A stretch of DNA of 64,000 nucleotides from Sphagnum compactum (lineage: Eukaryota > Bryophyta > Sphagnopsida > Sphagnales), in assembly GCA_965153455.1 (NCBI GenBank), contig OZ234499.1:806001-870000 (forward strand). The letters are read 5' to 3'. Below the pieces are notes generated by a model, which saw only the letters and a list, made by a program, of their open reading frames with translations, had not been told where the DNA came from and did not search any database. The translations under genes and the position numbers were made by a program. The stretch's first letter is position 1; the number at the start of each line of letters is the position of its first letter. This document shows, one piece after another, positions 33,608 to 44,759 of the stretch.

Positions 33608-36462
33608 ATGGCACTCTTCAAGTTCGGATTCAAGAAGGGCATCAGCGAGATCGAGGCAGAGGAGCAGCGGCAGAGACAAGCGGAGAAGGCCAGAGAGAAG
33701 GATCTTGCAGATAAGGAGGCTGCAGCCCAAGCAGCAGCAGATGCACCACCTAAGAGGAAGCCTGGGAGGCCACCACTGGTTCACAAAGCAAAGCTGAAAG
33801 GCAAGCAGGCGACGGGACGCAAGCTCACGAGGTAGGCATGTCTTGGTGTGTAGCTGATCACTTGCTGGCAAGGATTAACTTCTTGCTTCCTATCTGCTGA
33901 CAAGATCTAAGCTGGCTTCCAGAGCAGAGTAGCTTCTTGCTTCCTATCTGCTGATAAGATTAAAACAGGCTTCCAGAGAAGAGCCACACTAATAAGGGCT
34001 TGTGTCTGCAGGAAACTAGCCTCAAAGAGCAACAAGAAGAAGAACTGGTGGAAGCCCTTCCTCATTGAGAGGATCCTGGCAGCCGTCCATGCCAAGAACG
34101 AAGTGCGGCCTGCTGTGAAAGAGAGGCCCCTCAGAACGCTGTTTGAGGGGCTGGATGAGAGTGAGGGGGTGGTTCAAGAAGAGGGAAAGCCCAACTGGTC
34201 CATTCATCCTCACCAAAGAGGCCCAGGACAAGCTCAAAGCTGGCTTTTCTTCCCGTGGTGGCCGAAATCAGATGACCCTTTTCGTAGAGGTGAGCTGAAA
34301 GTCTGGCTTGCATTCGTTGACGTATGCATGCTTCCAGAGACACTTCCAATGGTTGTAATATGGTGAAATTAAATATTTTGGCTGCTGCAGGCACCGGACG
34401 TCGAGAAGGAGATTTACGAAGCTCTCTGTGCCCAGAGGACAGCTGGGAATGCAATCAACAGCGTCACCGCACAACACATCATGATCGGCATCCTGGAGGC
34501 CCGCCGCCCTGACCTGCTGAAGAAGAACGGCGGGCGCTATGGGCCAAGCAGGCCAACTGTCCGCAGGTTCCTCAAGAAGAAGATGGGATGGACATTCAGG
34601 TACAGGCACAATTTCTTGTGAGCTTGGGCTGCTTATTGTTTACAGCTCTGCCACTACATGTGCTCTTTATCCAAGCAGAACTTTGGGCGCCTACAGCCAT
34701 TTCTTTGAAAGCGCCCGCTGCTGTGCAAGCGACCTAAGTACAGTTGAATTCTGCGCAGGCGTGCGACAGGCACAGCACAGAAGTTGCCAAAGGACTATGA
34801 GCGTCTGGTGGACGAGATGAACCTGCACATGGCATGGTGCTGCTACCTGTACAAGATTCCGCCTGAGCTCGTCTTCAGCATGGACGAAACGTTTGTGTGG
34901 TACACACCCATGGGGATGGCAACCACATACGATATCAGGAACACGAAACAGGTGTGCAGCTCTAATCTTTTGGGAAGCCTCACCATGCTTGCCTGCCATG
35001 AAGATGAAATGGGTCAAATTGTGCAAGTTAATGCGCTAATGAACTCTTGCGATGGAGACAAGCAACCTTTGAATGCAGGTGCAAGTCACCGGCAAGGAGG
35101 ACAAGCGTGGCCTCACAGCCTGCGTCACAACAACGCTCGTAGGGATTGTGCTGGCGCTGCAGCTGATCTACAGCGGCCAGAGGGAGAAGAGCCTGCCTAG
35201 GAAGGAGGCGAGTAGCGAGGCTGAGGCAGCTGGCTTCGTCTTCAGCTTGACCAAGAACCACTGGTGCACGCTCGAGTCCATGCAGGAGTGGATCGAGAAG
35301 GTGAATATCCTAAATAGCTTTGTTATACCTCCGCAGGCTGCAACATTGACTGGGGATGCAGTAATTCTGGACGATACCTGGTACAAACATTTTTTTCAAA
35401 ATCATCGTCACTCATAGCATTTGGTTCTCTGCAGCTGATCTACCCAGCCTATGTGCGCGTCTACGAGGAGCGCACTGACCTGCTGCCTCCTCGCGAGCAG
35501 CCGCTGCTGCTGCAGCTGGATGTCTACAGCGTCCACCGCGACGCCCCATTCAGGGACTGGCTGAAGCTGAACCACCCGTACATGCACATCGTGTTTGTGT
35601 CGGGAGGGACTACCTCGGTTGCTCAGGTAGCCATTCTTGACAGGGATAGCATTTTTCCTCTAATTGACTGCATTGGTCCTCTGATTTTGCACTAACATTT
35701 AATGCTCTGTGAGATTGCTTTGCGTTGCTGTGGTCAAGCCATTGAAATCAAATCCTTGCCTGAGCAGCATTACTTTTTCCTCTCCCCATGATGCAGTATA
35801 AAGAAGAAACTCATTTGTGAGTTGACAAAGCATTCATTCTTGCACAGGTGGCAGATACTGTCCTCAACAAGCCGTTCAAGAATGCTGTACGCCAGCGGTT
35901 CTGCGACTGGTCAGCAAGCTTCGTGGCAGAGTAGGTCAAGTCGGGCATCGCGCCCAAGGACTGCAAGCTGGACCTCTCCGTCGGCCGCCTGAGGGACGAG
36001 GGCATCCACTGGATCTACGCTAGCTGGGAGCGCATCAAGGGAATGCAGCGCAGCGTGCTGGATGGCTACGCCAAGGCGAGCACCTTGCAGATCTTTGAGG
36101 AGGGGACGCGGCACCGGGCCGCAGCCACGTGCGCGCAGCTGGGCTTGCAGACACAACTGCCGCGAACGTCAGCAGCAGAGCTGGCACACGCAAACGAGGT
36201 GCCTGCCGAGGATGAGGAGGAGGCAGATCACGACAACGACAGCGATGCAGAGTCAGAGTTGAGCAGCGGGTCGTCAGATGCAGAGTGGGACTCGGACTTT
36301 GAGCTGCCTGCTGACAAATTGTCCATGCGCTTGAGGAGCATCCGCAAGAGAACAGCTGCAGTGAGTGCAGACCCTGCTGATGAGGCAGCAGCATCTGGCA
36401 CATCAAATGAGGATGGCGAATCAGCAGAGGATTCTGACAGTGCAGAGGCAGACGAGGAGTAG
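33608..36462 (+). pseudogene. Pogo-like DDE transposase, two lesions
   Basis: Seven exons: 33608-33831, 34012-34289, 34391-34599, 34759-34951, 35079-35300, 35435-35626, 35848-36462, all GT..AG and phase-compatible, about 640 residues. Exon 1 has a Glu/Arg-rich helix then KRKPGRPP, an AT-hook. Exons 2-3 hold a helix-turn-helix DNA-binding region (SRPTVRRFLKKKMGW). The catalytic Asp residues lie in FSMDETFVWY (34,883), LLQLDVYSVHRD (35,519) and VADTVLNKPF (35,854), giving the DDD triad of pogo-like transposases. QVTGKEDKRGLTACVTTT also fits the family. The tail is acidic. Two lesions: an extra base in the G run at 34,165-34,169 shifts exon 2, and TAG at 35,932-35,934 interrupts exon 7. An alternative upstream ATG is at 33,530. 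Frames resume cleanly after both lesions, so it died recently or one lesion is a sequencing error. Confidence 0.85.
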
Positions 36463-36757
36463 GGCAGCTCAGCTTGTGGAGCGCTCGCTTAGCAATAGCT
36501 AGGGAGTGCTGCAAAGGGTTCCTCAGGACCTTTGGGAAAGATTTGGGAAAATAGAAGTGTGCAATGGAACCGTGTTCAGCCAGCCCAACGATATAGAGGG
36601 GGACACTGATTGTGTGTACTGACTGTTTGTGGTATTGCCATTTTCCCTTGCGGGACCCTTAATTAATTGTTTCTTTCTGCTGCGGGATTGCAAAACTCTT
36701 AATCTGGCCTGCGGGGACTGCCTGCGGGAGGGAAAAAATAATTCCATTTTCTGGGGC

Positions 36758-36783
36758 TGCGGGGTTTAGGGTGAGCACTACGG
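36758..36783 (-). repeat. Right terminal inverted repeat
   Basis: Read on the minus strand it begins CCGTAGTGCTCACCCTAAAC. The second base differs from the left arm. TA follows at 36,784. Confidence 0.93.
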
Positions 36784-36789
36784 TAACAT

Positions 36790-38300
36790 AATGTTATCCC
36801 TTTTGAGTCATAAGAATTACTAGTGTGGTTTATGCCATTGGCCCTAGTGTTACCATGTCCTTAACTGATTTTTCCTTCCAAAACCTGGTTTTTTAAAAAT
36901 TTATTTGAAATTTCAGTAATATAAGTCACTTAAAAGTATATGTCTCCCACATTCTAAATCCAAATCTTACCAAATAAATTCCATTAAATCCTGCTCATTA
37001 AGATCTTTCCAAGAACACCAAAGGCACATTTTAGTTCCCCCAAAAAATTTAGCTATGATTCAATTTAAATTTTAGTGAAGAAATCATTCAATATTCAATA
37101 ACTTTTGCACCGCAAGTGCAAACATCATGGAACCAAGCCCATGCACCTTTTCTTGTTGAAAGCTTTCCAAAGACACCAAGAACATAATGTAAAGCATCTT
37201 GGTTAAGTGGATTTCATAACTACAAAACAAAACAAAACAAAAAAAACCTATTTTCCTTCATAGATAGATGTTGACATGTAAATTGTGATTCTAAAAACAT
37301 TTTTCTTGAATGATGAATCATATTTGGCCATGTCATTTTGATTAAGTTACTCATTCCTTATAAGGACTCAATCACATGGGTGATTTTGGTTCCTTTAAAC
37401 CTTCAAACAAAAATGCAACCTTCAAACTTATTTTGAACATGATTACTTTTAAAACGTACTTCACAATTATGTTGATGCTATAAAAGGTCACACATTAAAC
37501 ACCTTCCATTGAACTTTGTCCTACACAATATTTAGGTGATTGTGTGACACTTGTGTGGTTTGGTGTAGGTTTTGATTAATGATCAACAAAAGAATAATAA
37601 TTACAAAAAAACCTTGTTGTAATAGATGTTGGAATGTAGGATAGTGGTGAATATTATCAATGGTCTCCTTGGAATATTGAATTCAAATTTTGGTGGGTGA
37701 CAACAGAATTCATTAATAATTTAAAATTGTACAGTTAGACCTAATTCAAATTTTGATGGTGTGGGGACAAATTGCATTGAACAACACAAAACCATGAAGG
37801 TAAAGAAAAAAAAGCCTTGATAGTGTGCCAAACAAAGGTCATTGAGGGGTGTTTAGTGCCCCTTTTACAAAAGGGGTTATTAATTGCCTTTGATTCTTGG
37901 AAGTATTTTATATACAAATTAATCGCACACAACCTTGAATTCTTAACCATATCATACACTCTTTATTAGAGATGATTAGTTCAACTAGTGAAATGATGTG
38001 TTTAATTTAAAATATGTAACAACATATTTTATAATGATGAAATGTTTTCAAATTCCTCATACCAAATGGATTTGGTGACCATTGCACACAAAATTTGGAA
38101 GCTTCAAATTGACAAAGTTGTCAGGTGGCTACTAGGAAAATAAACCTTTAAATAGATACCAAATTCAATATATATTATGACATAGTTTGGTGTGTATAAA
38201 TATTGGTACAAATGTTTTAGCATATGTTGAAATACCAATTTGACACCAAGGCTACTAGTGAAAATCTTGAAAATAATACTAGTTGTGCATGGCATAGTAA
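36790..38300. other. AT-rich intergenic tract
   Basis: No gene recognised. Two loosely similar segments ('tttccaagaacaccaaaggca' near 37,010 and 'tttccaaagacaccaagaac' near 37,166) hint at an old duplication. It includes the 3' flank of the receptor kinase. Confidence 0.4.
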
Positions 38301-38304
38301 TGTT

Positions 38305-41300
38305 CTATGATTCATCACTAAACTTAGTCATATCGATTCCATTAGATAAAGAATCAGACATAGATAGGGGGGTAATGTCCTTTAGTTCTTTTGCATATGA
38401 GGTTCCACTTGATTCAAATGAAGATGTTGATGGAATAGATGGCCGAATATATGGGGTATGTTCATTATTGTCACTATCTTCATAATGTTCTAAATCTAAT
38501 TGTTCCAAATGGAACTCCCGAAGCATTTGCACCACTTGAGTCATAGATGGTCTATCATTACTTTTTTTCATCACACACAAAAGCGAAAGTTCCACCAATT
38601 TTGAAAACTCCATTTTGTTGAAATCATCTTTGATATTTGGGTCAACCAATTCAGCAATTTGATTGGATCTCCATGATGTAATCACCTAGTGTAAGAAATA
38701 AATGAATGCCACTTGTTAGATTGTAAACAATTCTTTTTTATATGAACATGAATAAAAAGAAAAGAATTCAAATGAAATCGACCATCTTAAGGCGTACCCT
38801 ATGTGCAATGTAGAGTTGAGTTTGACCCGTTAAAATCTCCATCAACACAATTCCAAATGAATACACATCGCTTTTGTTTGTAAGCATTCCGGATTCTTGA
38901 TATCTGCACATATGAAATTTGTTGTTTTTGTCATTGAAAAAAAATTGTTTGCTTTGTGAAATTAAAAAATACCATTTTTATGAAAAAATGGACATAATCC
39001 TTACTCTGGATCAAAGTAGCCAGGAGTGCCTTTCACAATTGTGGTAATATGCGTGGGTGTAATTCCTCTTTCAATTGCACGTAGTTTGGAAAGCCCAAAA
39101 TCAGCTACTAATTTTTTTGTGAGCAATATGTTATTGCTTTTTACATCTCGATGAATTATTGTAGGATGACATTTGTCATGAAGGTACTCAAGCCCTACAC
39201 AAATACAAACAAAATGAGATGGATTGAAATAATTAAAAATTAAAAAAACTGAACACTACACACAATACTAGGAAAATGTAGATCCAAAGAGAGAGTTTTA
39301 AATCATTAAATTGTTTGATTTTGAATACCACCAAAGCTTAAACTTTGGCATTATTTTTGTTTCTTTGTTTTAGAGAAGTTTGCAATTGTCCAAATACACA
39401 TAACTCTATTTTATGTCTTCAAGTAAAGAACAATATAAAATTATAATATTAAAGCAATCAATACATTAATCAATTAAATTTCTTGAAGTTGTGTTAACCA
39501 TAGTAATAAATTTGTTGTAACATTATACTTTTTCATTGATTGTCAAATAATGAAAAAAGATAATTTTGTAAATTTTTTTGGGGGATATTTATATCTATAA
39601 TTGTTAGGAACCCTAAATTTACTAACATTTATAAACGTGCATTCTGATATTGTGTGATTTGTTAAATTAGGATCCTTAGCAACCTACTTATAATAGGATT
39701 TGGTGAGGTGTACAATGTACCTTCAGCAACTTGTAAAATTATTCTTGTTCTTTGCTTCCAGCTCAATGGCCTTCTACTAACACCATCTCCTGAAAGAAAA
39801 CAATGCATGATGTATGCCATATTGTTACAAATAGGTTGTCAAGCCTTTTAAAATCTATTATATCTTAGCTATTACTAGTAAAGAAAGTTTAAGCTCTTTT
39901 TAATTGCTAATTAGATTCAAATCATTGTATAGCTCCACTCCCCTTGCTTTGTAACTACTTGCATATAATTCAATTATTTTGTTTCATTTTGGTCTACATC
40001 CTTTGAATGGGTTCAAGTAAATTTTTGGCTTCCATTCCATGATTCATTGATCAACATTTGACGCATGATTAAAGACCTAGCAAGGTGAGCAAGGCAAAAA
40101 AAGAAATTGGTTGTTAGCATTGGTCTAGGATTCCCGTTTTTCTAAACTTAAATATGGAAATATAATTTCACATTTTCATTAACCAATTTATGTCTTATGG
40201 TATTTTAGATATCATTTGAAGTTTTCAATCATGGCCAAACTAATTATGTAGGTTAGTAGCCTAATAATCACAAAATACAATTACTATATTAAACTAAAGA
40301 AAAACAATGTTTTAGTGGCCATTACCATGCAATCTTTTTCGTAAGTCACCTCCACTCACGTATTCATAAACAAGCATCAAATGTTTTCGATTGAGGCAAT
40401 AGCCAACAAGTGAGACAAGATATTTGTGATGCACCATAGATAAGAGCTCAATCTGCCAAAAACAAATCACTACTGCATATGGTGAAAATAACATATGAAT
40501 TCATTTGGCATAGTAAGCATGGACATATGAATCTAGACAATTTCTTTGAGCTTTTAACATTAAAAAAATTCAATTATAAAATTTGGTCACCTCATTGAAG
40601 AATTCTTGTTCAGTTTGGTGAGAAGTTGTTGAAAAAGTCTTCACTGCAATTTCTTGCCCATTGACCAATTTGCCATAATACACTTCTCCAAATCCCCCTA
40701 TGCCAATTGTTGTTTTGAAATTCTCGGTTGCCTGCTTGATTTGGGTAAGTGTTAATGCTTGACATTTCCCTCCACTATTCTGTAGTCGTTGCTGAAGTTC
40801 CTTTTGAGCTGGATTGATGAACCCTAACAAAAAGAGACATTACATATTTTAGTCATCATCCTCAAATGATTAAGATGCTAAAGTTCCTTCTCAGTTGAAA
40901 CAATGAAATCTAACCAAAAGGGTGAATATAGTTCATAGTCATCATCCTTAAGACATTAAGATGCATTCATGAACCTCCATCAGTATCCTCTATTTAAAGC
41001 CAGCAAGTTTTGAGGGCTGTAGCTAGTCCATATGTTCAAGAGCTACTTTAAATGGTGGGTATGATCTTTGAACATAATTACTATTCCAGTAAATCATGTT
41101 TCTTGGATAAATTTTATATATTCTTAAAGATGAACAACTTTTTTGTATGTGACAACAAACCTGCTCTTAAATTCAAATTCAACATTGCTGATGCTAGTTT
41201 CATCATTCTAAGAAATAAAAGCAATTGAATTGAAGCAATTATATTTAGGGTACTTACTTGTGCATACATAGTATGTCAATACTAGGGATGTGATGCCAAG

Positions 41301-42296
41301 AAGAAAACCCCCAGCAGCTACACCAAGCAATTCCAGTATAAACCGTTTTCCACTATGGATATTCGGATTTGGAACTATAGTATAATTTGACCCAATTGGA
41401 ACTAGAGTATAATTTGACCCAATTGGAGGATTTGACCTAAATGTATTCTTCCATAAGATGTCTGTCGGTTGCATAATATCTCCGATAGATAGATCTCCTG
41501 TTGTTGAATCAATATAAAGGACCCAATTCTTAGAAGAATCTCCAGTAGTGTTGGTTGTCCAAAGGATTTCATTTGTGTCACTTGTCTGGATTTGTAGATT
41601 GCCATCTTTTTGCAGTGTCAGCTCACATTGCTGCTTGAGTCCAGAGGCATTTGAGGGGGTTTCCCATAAGACTGTATTATTTGATCCTTTTTCGGTTTGC
41701 AAGGTGCAATCAGCTGCCAAGGTTAGACTGAACGGGCCATTTTGTAATGATGACATTTTAGGGAGGTGATATCCAATTGCCATGTATGGTCCATAAAAAC
41801 TAAGAGTTGGTACTGTTGCTAAACTAATGTTAAACGATGGTGGGCCTCCTGTTAAACCAGGACCAGAAACTGCAATCGTGTGCAATCTTGGGTTATCATT
41901 TTGAAAGTTATAGACATCAAGTTCCCCATTGCTTTGCAACATTACAAAAAAACTTGGATCCGGGATTCCCCACATGAAAGAATTGCTAGCCCACAGTGGA
42001 GAAGTTGCATTCATGTATAAAACGAGATTGCCATCTGCTTGCATTATAAGCCAACAATCACTACCTTTTCCAGCAGTCCCGGTTTGCCACACTTGGTGAC
42101 TAGTTGCCAAATTTGAGCCTTGGTACATGACCAAGTTGCAATCTGGTTGCATAACAAGATAATATCCTGAATTACTTAGATATTGGGTTTGATTTCCAAA
42201 AAGAGATTTACCAGCAGTCAAGATGTTTAGAGCTATTCCTCCTTTGAATGCAAGAGCTATCACAAACAATAGGAGGGCAAATATTGATTGAGACAT
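38305..42296 (-). CDS. Bulb-type lectin receptor-like Ser/Thr kinase
   Basis: Seven exons with matching phases: 42296-41258, 40823-40591, 40452-40326, 39789-39721, 39194-39005, 38903-38798, 38685-38305; 714 residues. A signal peptide ([17 protein letters not shown]) favours the second ATG over one at 42,320. The ectodomain has bulb-lectin repeats: [10 protein letters not shown] and [10 protein letters not shown] fit QxDxNxVxY (mannose-binding sites), while later copies ([20 protein letters not shown]) are degenerate. A single helix lies at about 322-345. Kinase: [11 protein letters not shown] loop (387-397), Lys408, alpha-C Glu424 in [18 protein letters not shown] (Asp506), DFG (Asp521), GTPGYFDPE. 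All motifs are present, so an active plasma-membrane kinase is likely. Kinase style ([27 protein letters not shown]) is that of the LRR-I/malectin-like group, not the S-domain group usually found with this lectin. The ligand is unknown; sugar or pathogen sensing is inference. Confidence 0.85.
41340..41425 (-). repeat. 27-bp duplication in receptor stalk
   Basis: Two adjacent copies encode PIGSNYT(L/I)VP just outside the membrane helix. The copies differ at very few bases, so the duplication is recent. It adds an N-glycosylation sequon (N-Y-T) to the extracellular stalk and keeps the frame. Confidence 0.75.
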
Positions 42297-42329
42297 GTTG
42301 TCGGAGCCTTGTGCCCACAATTGTAGACC

Positions 42330-42855
42330 TCCAGGATTTAAGTTTGATAGTATGTTCGAGACCCACCGCTTGATAGATGAATATGTTCAGAATCCCCTTT
42401 GGCAATGAATTGCAGTAATGCCTGCAAGGAGAATAACATGTAAATAACTCCTTGAGTTAATTTAAATCTTATGTTTGGGTTTGAAGCTGGTGCTATACAT
42501 AAAACATATTCTATGAATTTTCTCCAGTAAGTTGTGGACAAATTTGTTTTTGGGAGAAAGTTGCATCTGAGTTGCAAATTATTATGTTATTTGAACCATG
42601 CATAGGATCAAACCTTGATAACTACAAACTTGAAAATACATTAGTTTGTAGCACCATCCTCTGCTAATACTGGTATTCCTTTCTGATACCATTAGCCATG
42701 TCAAAGTTGAGAGCGAGCTAAAATTGAGACAGTTCTGAGACCAAGTTCCAGGTCAGGTTTTAGGCCTTTCGTATAACAGATTTGCATACAAATCAAATAT
42801 CAAATCTTGTAGACAAAAAAAGTATTTTGCCAACTAGCTGCCACAACTACAGCGG
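42330..42855. other. Upstream region of receptor kinase
   Basis: Immediately 5' of the receptor-kinase start on its strand. It presumably holds the 5' UTR or promoter. No clear TATA box or coding frame was identified. Confidence 0.4.
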
Positions 42856-42858
42856 GCA

Positions 42859-43334
42859 GCCCTAACATTATATTTGCCCATAGTTGTTAATGCAGGCAAT
42901 ACAAGAGTACCGCTGCAATTTCTTTCCCCCAGTCTGCCCTTTGCCTCATTTTTTTTCACCTTATTCTCCCAGACACATTTTGGGTCCATGTTATACATAT
43001 TTTGAGCATGTTACAAGTGCTATGGGGTATGTAACAGGGTACCTGACATGTTGTGAGACCCTTGCCTGGCATGTTACATGCCCTTTGATACTCATAACAT
43101 GAGGGTAAAAAAACAAAACAAAAAATGATTGTGCGCTTTTTGAAAAATGTAATGTTCACCAACATATTGCGCCTGGTAAGGGGCAGTCCAACTACACTAC
43201 AGAAAATCCGGCTGGTTTTGAGGGGTGCAAAACGTGAAAAAAAACGAGGTAAAGGGCAGACTGGGGGGAAAAATTTGCAGCAGTACTCTTGTATGAAAGG
43301 ATTAACAACTATGGGAAAATATAATGTTAGGGCT
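42859..43334. mobile_element. Non-autonomous inverted-repeat element (foldback/MITE)
   Basis: About 476 bp with arms of roughly 100 bp at 42,859-42,960 and 43,234-43,334. The left arm starts GCCCTAACATTATATTTGCC; the right arm ends with its near-complement GGAAAATATAATGTTAGGGC. The pairing extends through 'agtactcttgtat' and 'aaagggcagactgggg' into a poly-T/poly-A block. The arms differ by scattered substitutions and indels. There is no coding capacity; open frames on both strands here come from the repeat. The target duplication is unclear. It lies about 560 bp upstream of the receptor-kinase start. Confidence 0.8.
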
Positions 43335-43339
43335 ACGCT

Positions 43340-44320
43340 ACTGCGTAGTCTCCTGCCTACTGGCAGAGCCGACAAAGGACTGTACAATGTGTAGTCTCCT
43401 TCCCTATAGAGAGCCAACAAACTAATGTAATGGAGTGAGTGGGATTCAAAAACCATACCTGACAACATTTTCAGCTTCGAGATAAGTACTTTCGTGACAC
43501 GATGCTGAGGCTCATGATCTCCTTTTGTATATATCCAAAAAATTCACCATGCGAACTTGTTTGTAGAAAGTTTGGTAATCAGATGAGCACGATCGGATTT
43601 CCGAAGAGAACTCTTGCAATTTGCATATCAGTATTGTGATGGCCTTAGCAACACTCAGCTATAAACTTGCTGAAATCCAAGAAGTAAGAAATTCTCTTCT
43701 TCCAATGTAGAAGTCGGGAAAAAGTCTCAAAAATCCTTCTGCAAAGTAGAAGAAGACGGGAAGAAAGTCTTAAAAATTCTTCTGCGATGCAAACGACGAA
43801 AAGAAAGCTGTCTCACAACTCTCTCCAGGGCATCTTCTTCATCATGGGATAGATAGCGAGTTTATCAACTGCATGTATTTAAAAAGCCTTCAGGGACTCC
43901 CCACTCGCAGTCTCTGGATCTGCTTGACAAGAACACCGATCACTACAATCCGTGTTCACGGCCTCGACGTGTACACTCGTCGTTATTAATGAGGCAAGCA
44001 AACTACAAGCAACAAGCTATGTATACCATACAACAGAGTAAGAAGGTTAGTGTCAAGACCTGTGTGGCGAAGATACGGTACACAAAGCAAAAGAAGAAGA
44101 AGAAGAGTCCCTGTTGATTACGTGTAGACACGCCCGCAATGAGGATCCCGGACTATAAGCTACAAACTCCAGAGACCAAAAAGCACAGTGAAGAACATTG
44201 GTATAAAAGCAATGTGAGTGAGGCTGGTGAAGGAACGGCACCCTTAAATGAAGAATCGAAACCGACGACAGAAAACACCGAAACTAAGAAGGTACTCCGT
44301 GTCATGAAGAAGTTTTGGTT
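43340..44320. other. Intergenic, possible orphan first exon at 44,139
   Basis: Moderately balanced base composition. The frame at 44,139-44,342 (MRIPDYKLQTPETKKHSEEHW...) is hydrophilic and contains AAG|GTACTC, a possible donor, at about 44,290. It could be a first exon, but no following exon is visible and a MITE begins at 44,327. Confidence 0.3.
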
Positions 44321-44326
44321 TGAAGA

Positions 44327-44757
44327 CCCCCTTTCACACTAGGAGGAGTGAGGGCCAATGTTCAACCCAAATCCAGCATTCCTATTGGTGCAAAAGTTGA
44401 AATTAAATCAGCCCCAAGGGCTTTACACTAGGAGTCAAGGCTGAAATAGAAAAAAAACAATTTTTTCAATCTGCCCCAAGTTATTAATAAATGCTGAACG
44501 TATAGTATGGCCTTGTATTGGCCCCCTGGCCCAAAGGCTGAAAAAAATGATACCATCAAATTTCGGAGGCCAATTTGCAACAACCCTTGAACCCTTTGTG
44601 CCAATGTTCCAGTATTTATTAATATCCTGATGTCAATGTTGTAGCATTTTATGTTTTAGCATTTATTAGTAACTAACTTGGGGCCAATTTGCAACCCAAA
44701 AATGCTCAAAGTTGGCCTCAAGTTTTTTTGGCCCTGACTCCTAGTGTAAAGCGGGCC
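44327..44757. mobile_element. MITE-like element with ACTAGGAGT termini
   Basis: The left end CCCCTTTCACACTAGGAGGA and the right end CCTAGTGTAAAGCGGGCC are inverted repeats with a few mismatches. A third copy of the terminus (GGGCTTTACACTAGGAGTCA) sits inside at 44,418 in the left orientation, suggesting one element nested in or deleted against another. No coding potential. The family (hAT or PIF/Harbinger-like) cannot be settled because the target duplication is not clear. Confidence 0.65.
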
Positions 44758-44759
44758 TA

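Larger units (their letters stand above)
33394..36783 (+). mobile_element. Tc1/mariner (pogo-like) DNA transposon
   Basis: 3,390 bp bounded by 26-bp terminal inverted repeats: left at 33,394-33,419 (starting CTGTAGTGCTCACCC), right at 36,758-36,783 (ending GGGTGAGCACTACGG). The arms differ at one base. TA occurs directly outside both ends (33,392-33,393 and 36,784-36,785), the target duplication of Tc1/mariner elements. Inside is a seven-exon DDE transposase. The coding interior is clearly GC-rich against AT-rich flanks. Near-identical arms and few lesions indicate a fairly young insertion. Confidence 0.9.

Noticed and set aside
36035-36514. 159-residue minus-strand frame
   Set aside because: Shadow of the acidic, GC-rich tail of the pogo-like transposase.
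38305-42296. Labelling the receptor kinase as an S-locus/SRK-type gene
   Set aside because: Only the lectin ectodomain fits; the kinase motifs belong to another receptor-kinase group and there is no S-locus glycoprotein or PAN domain.
42956-43468. 170-residue minus-strand frame
   Set aside because: Spans the right arm of the foldback element and has no domain; the matching left arm gives a different frame.
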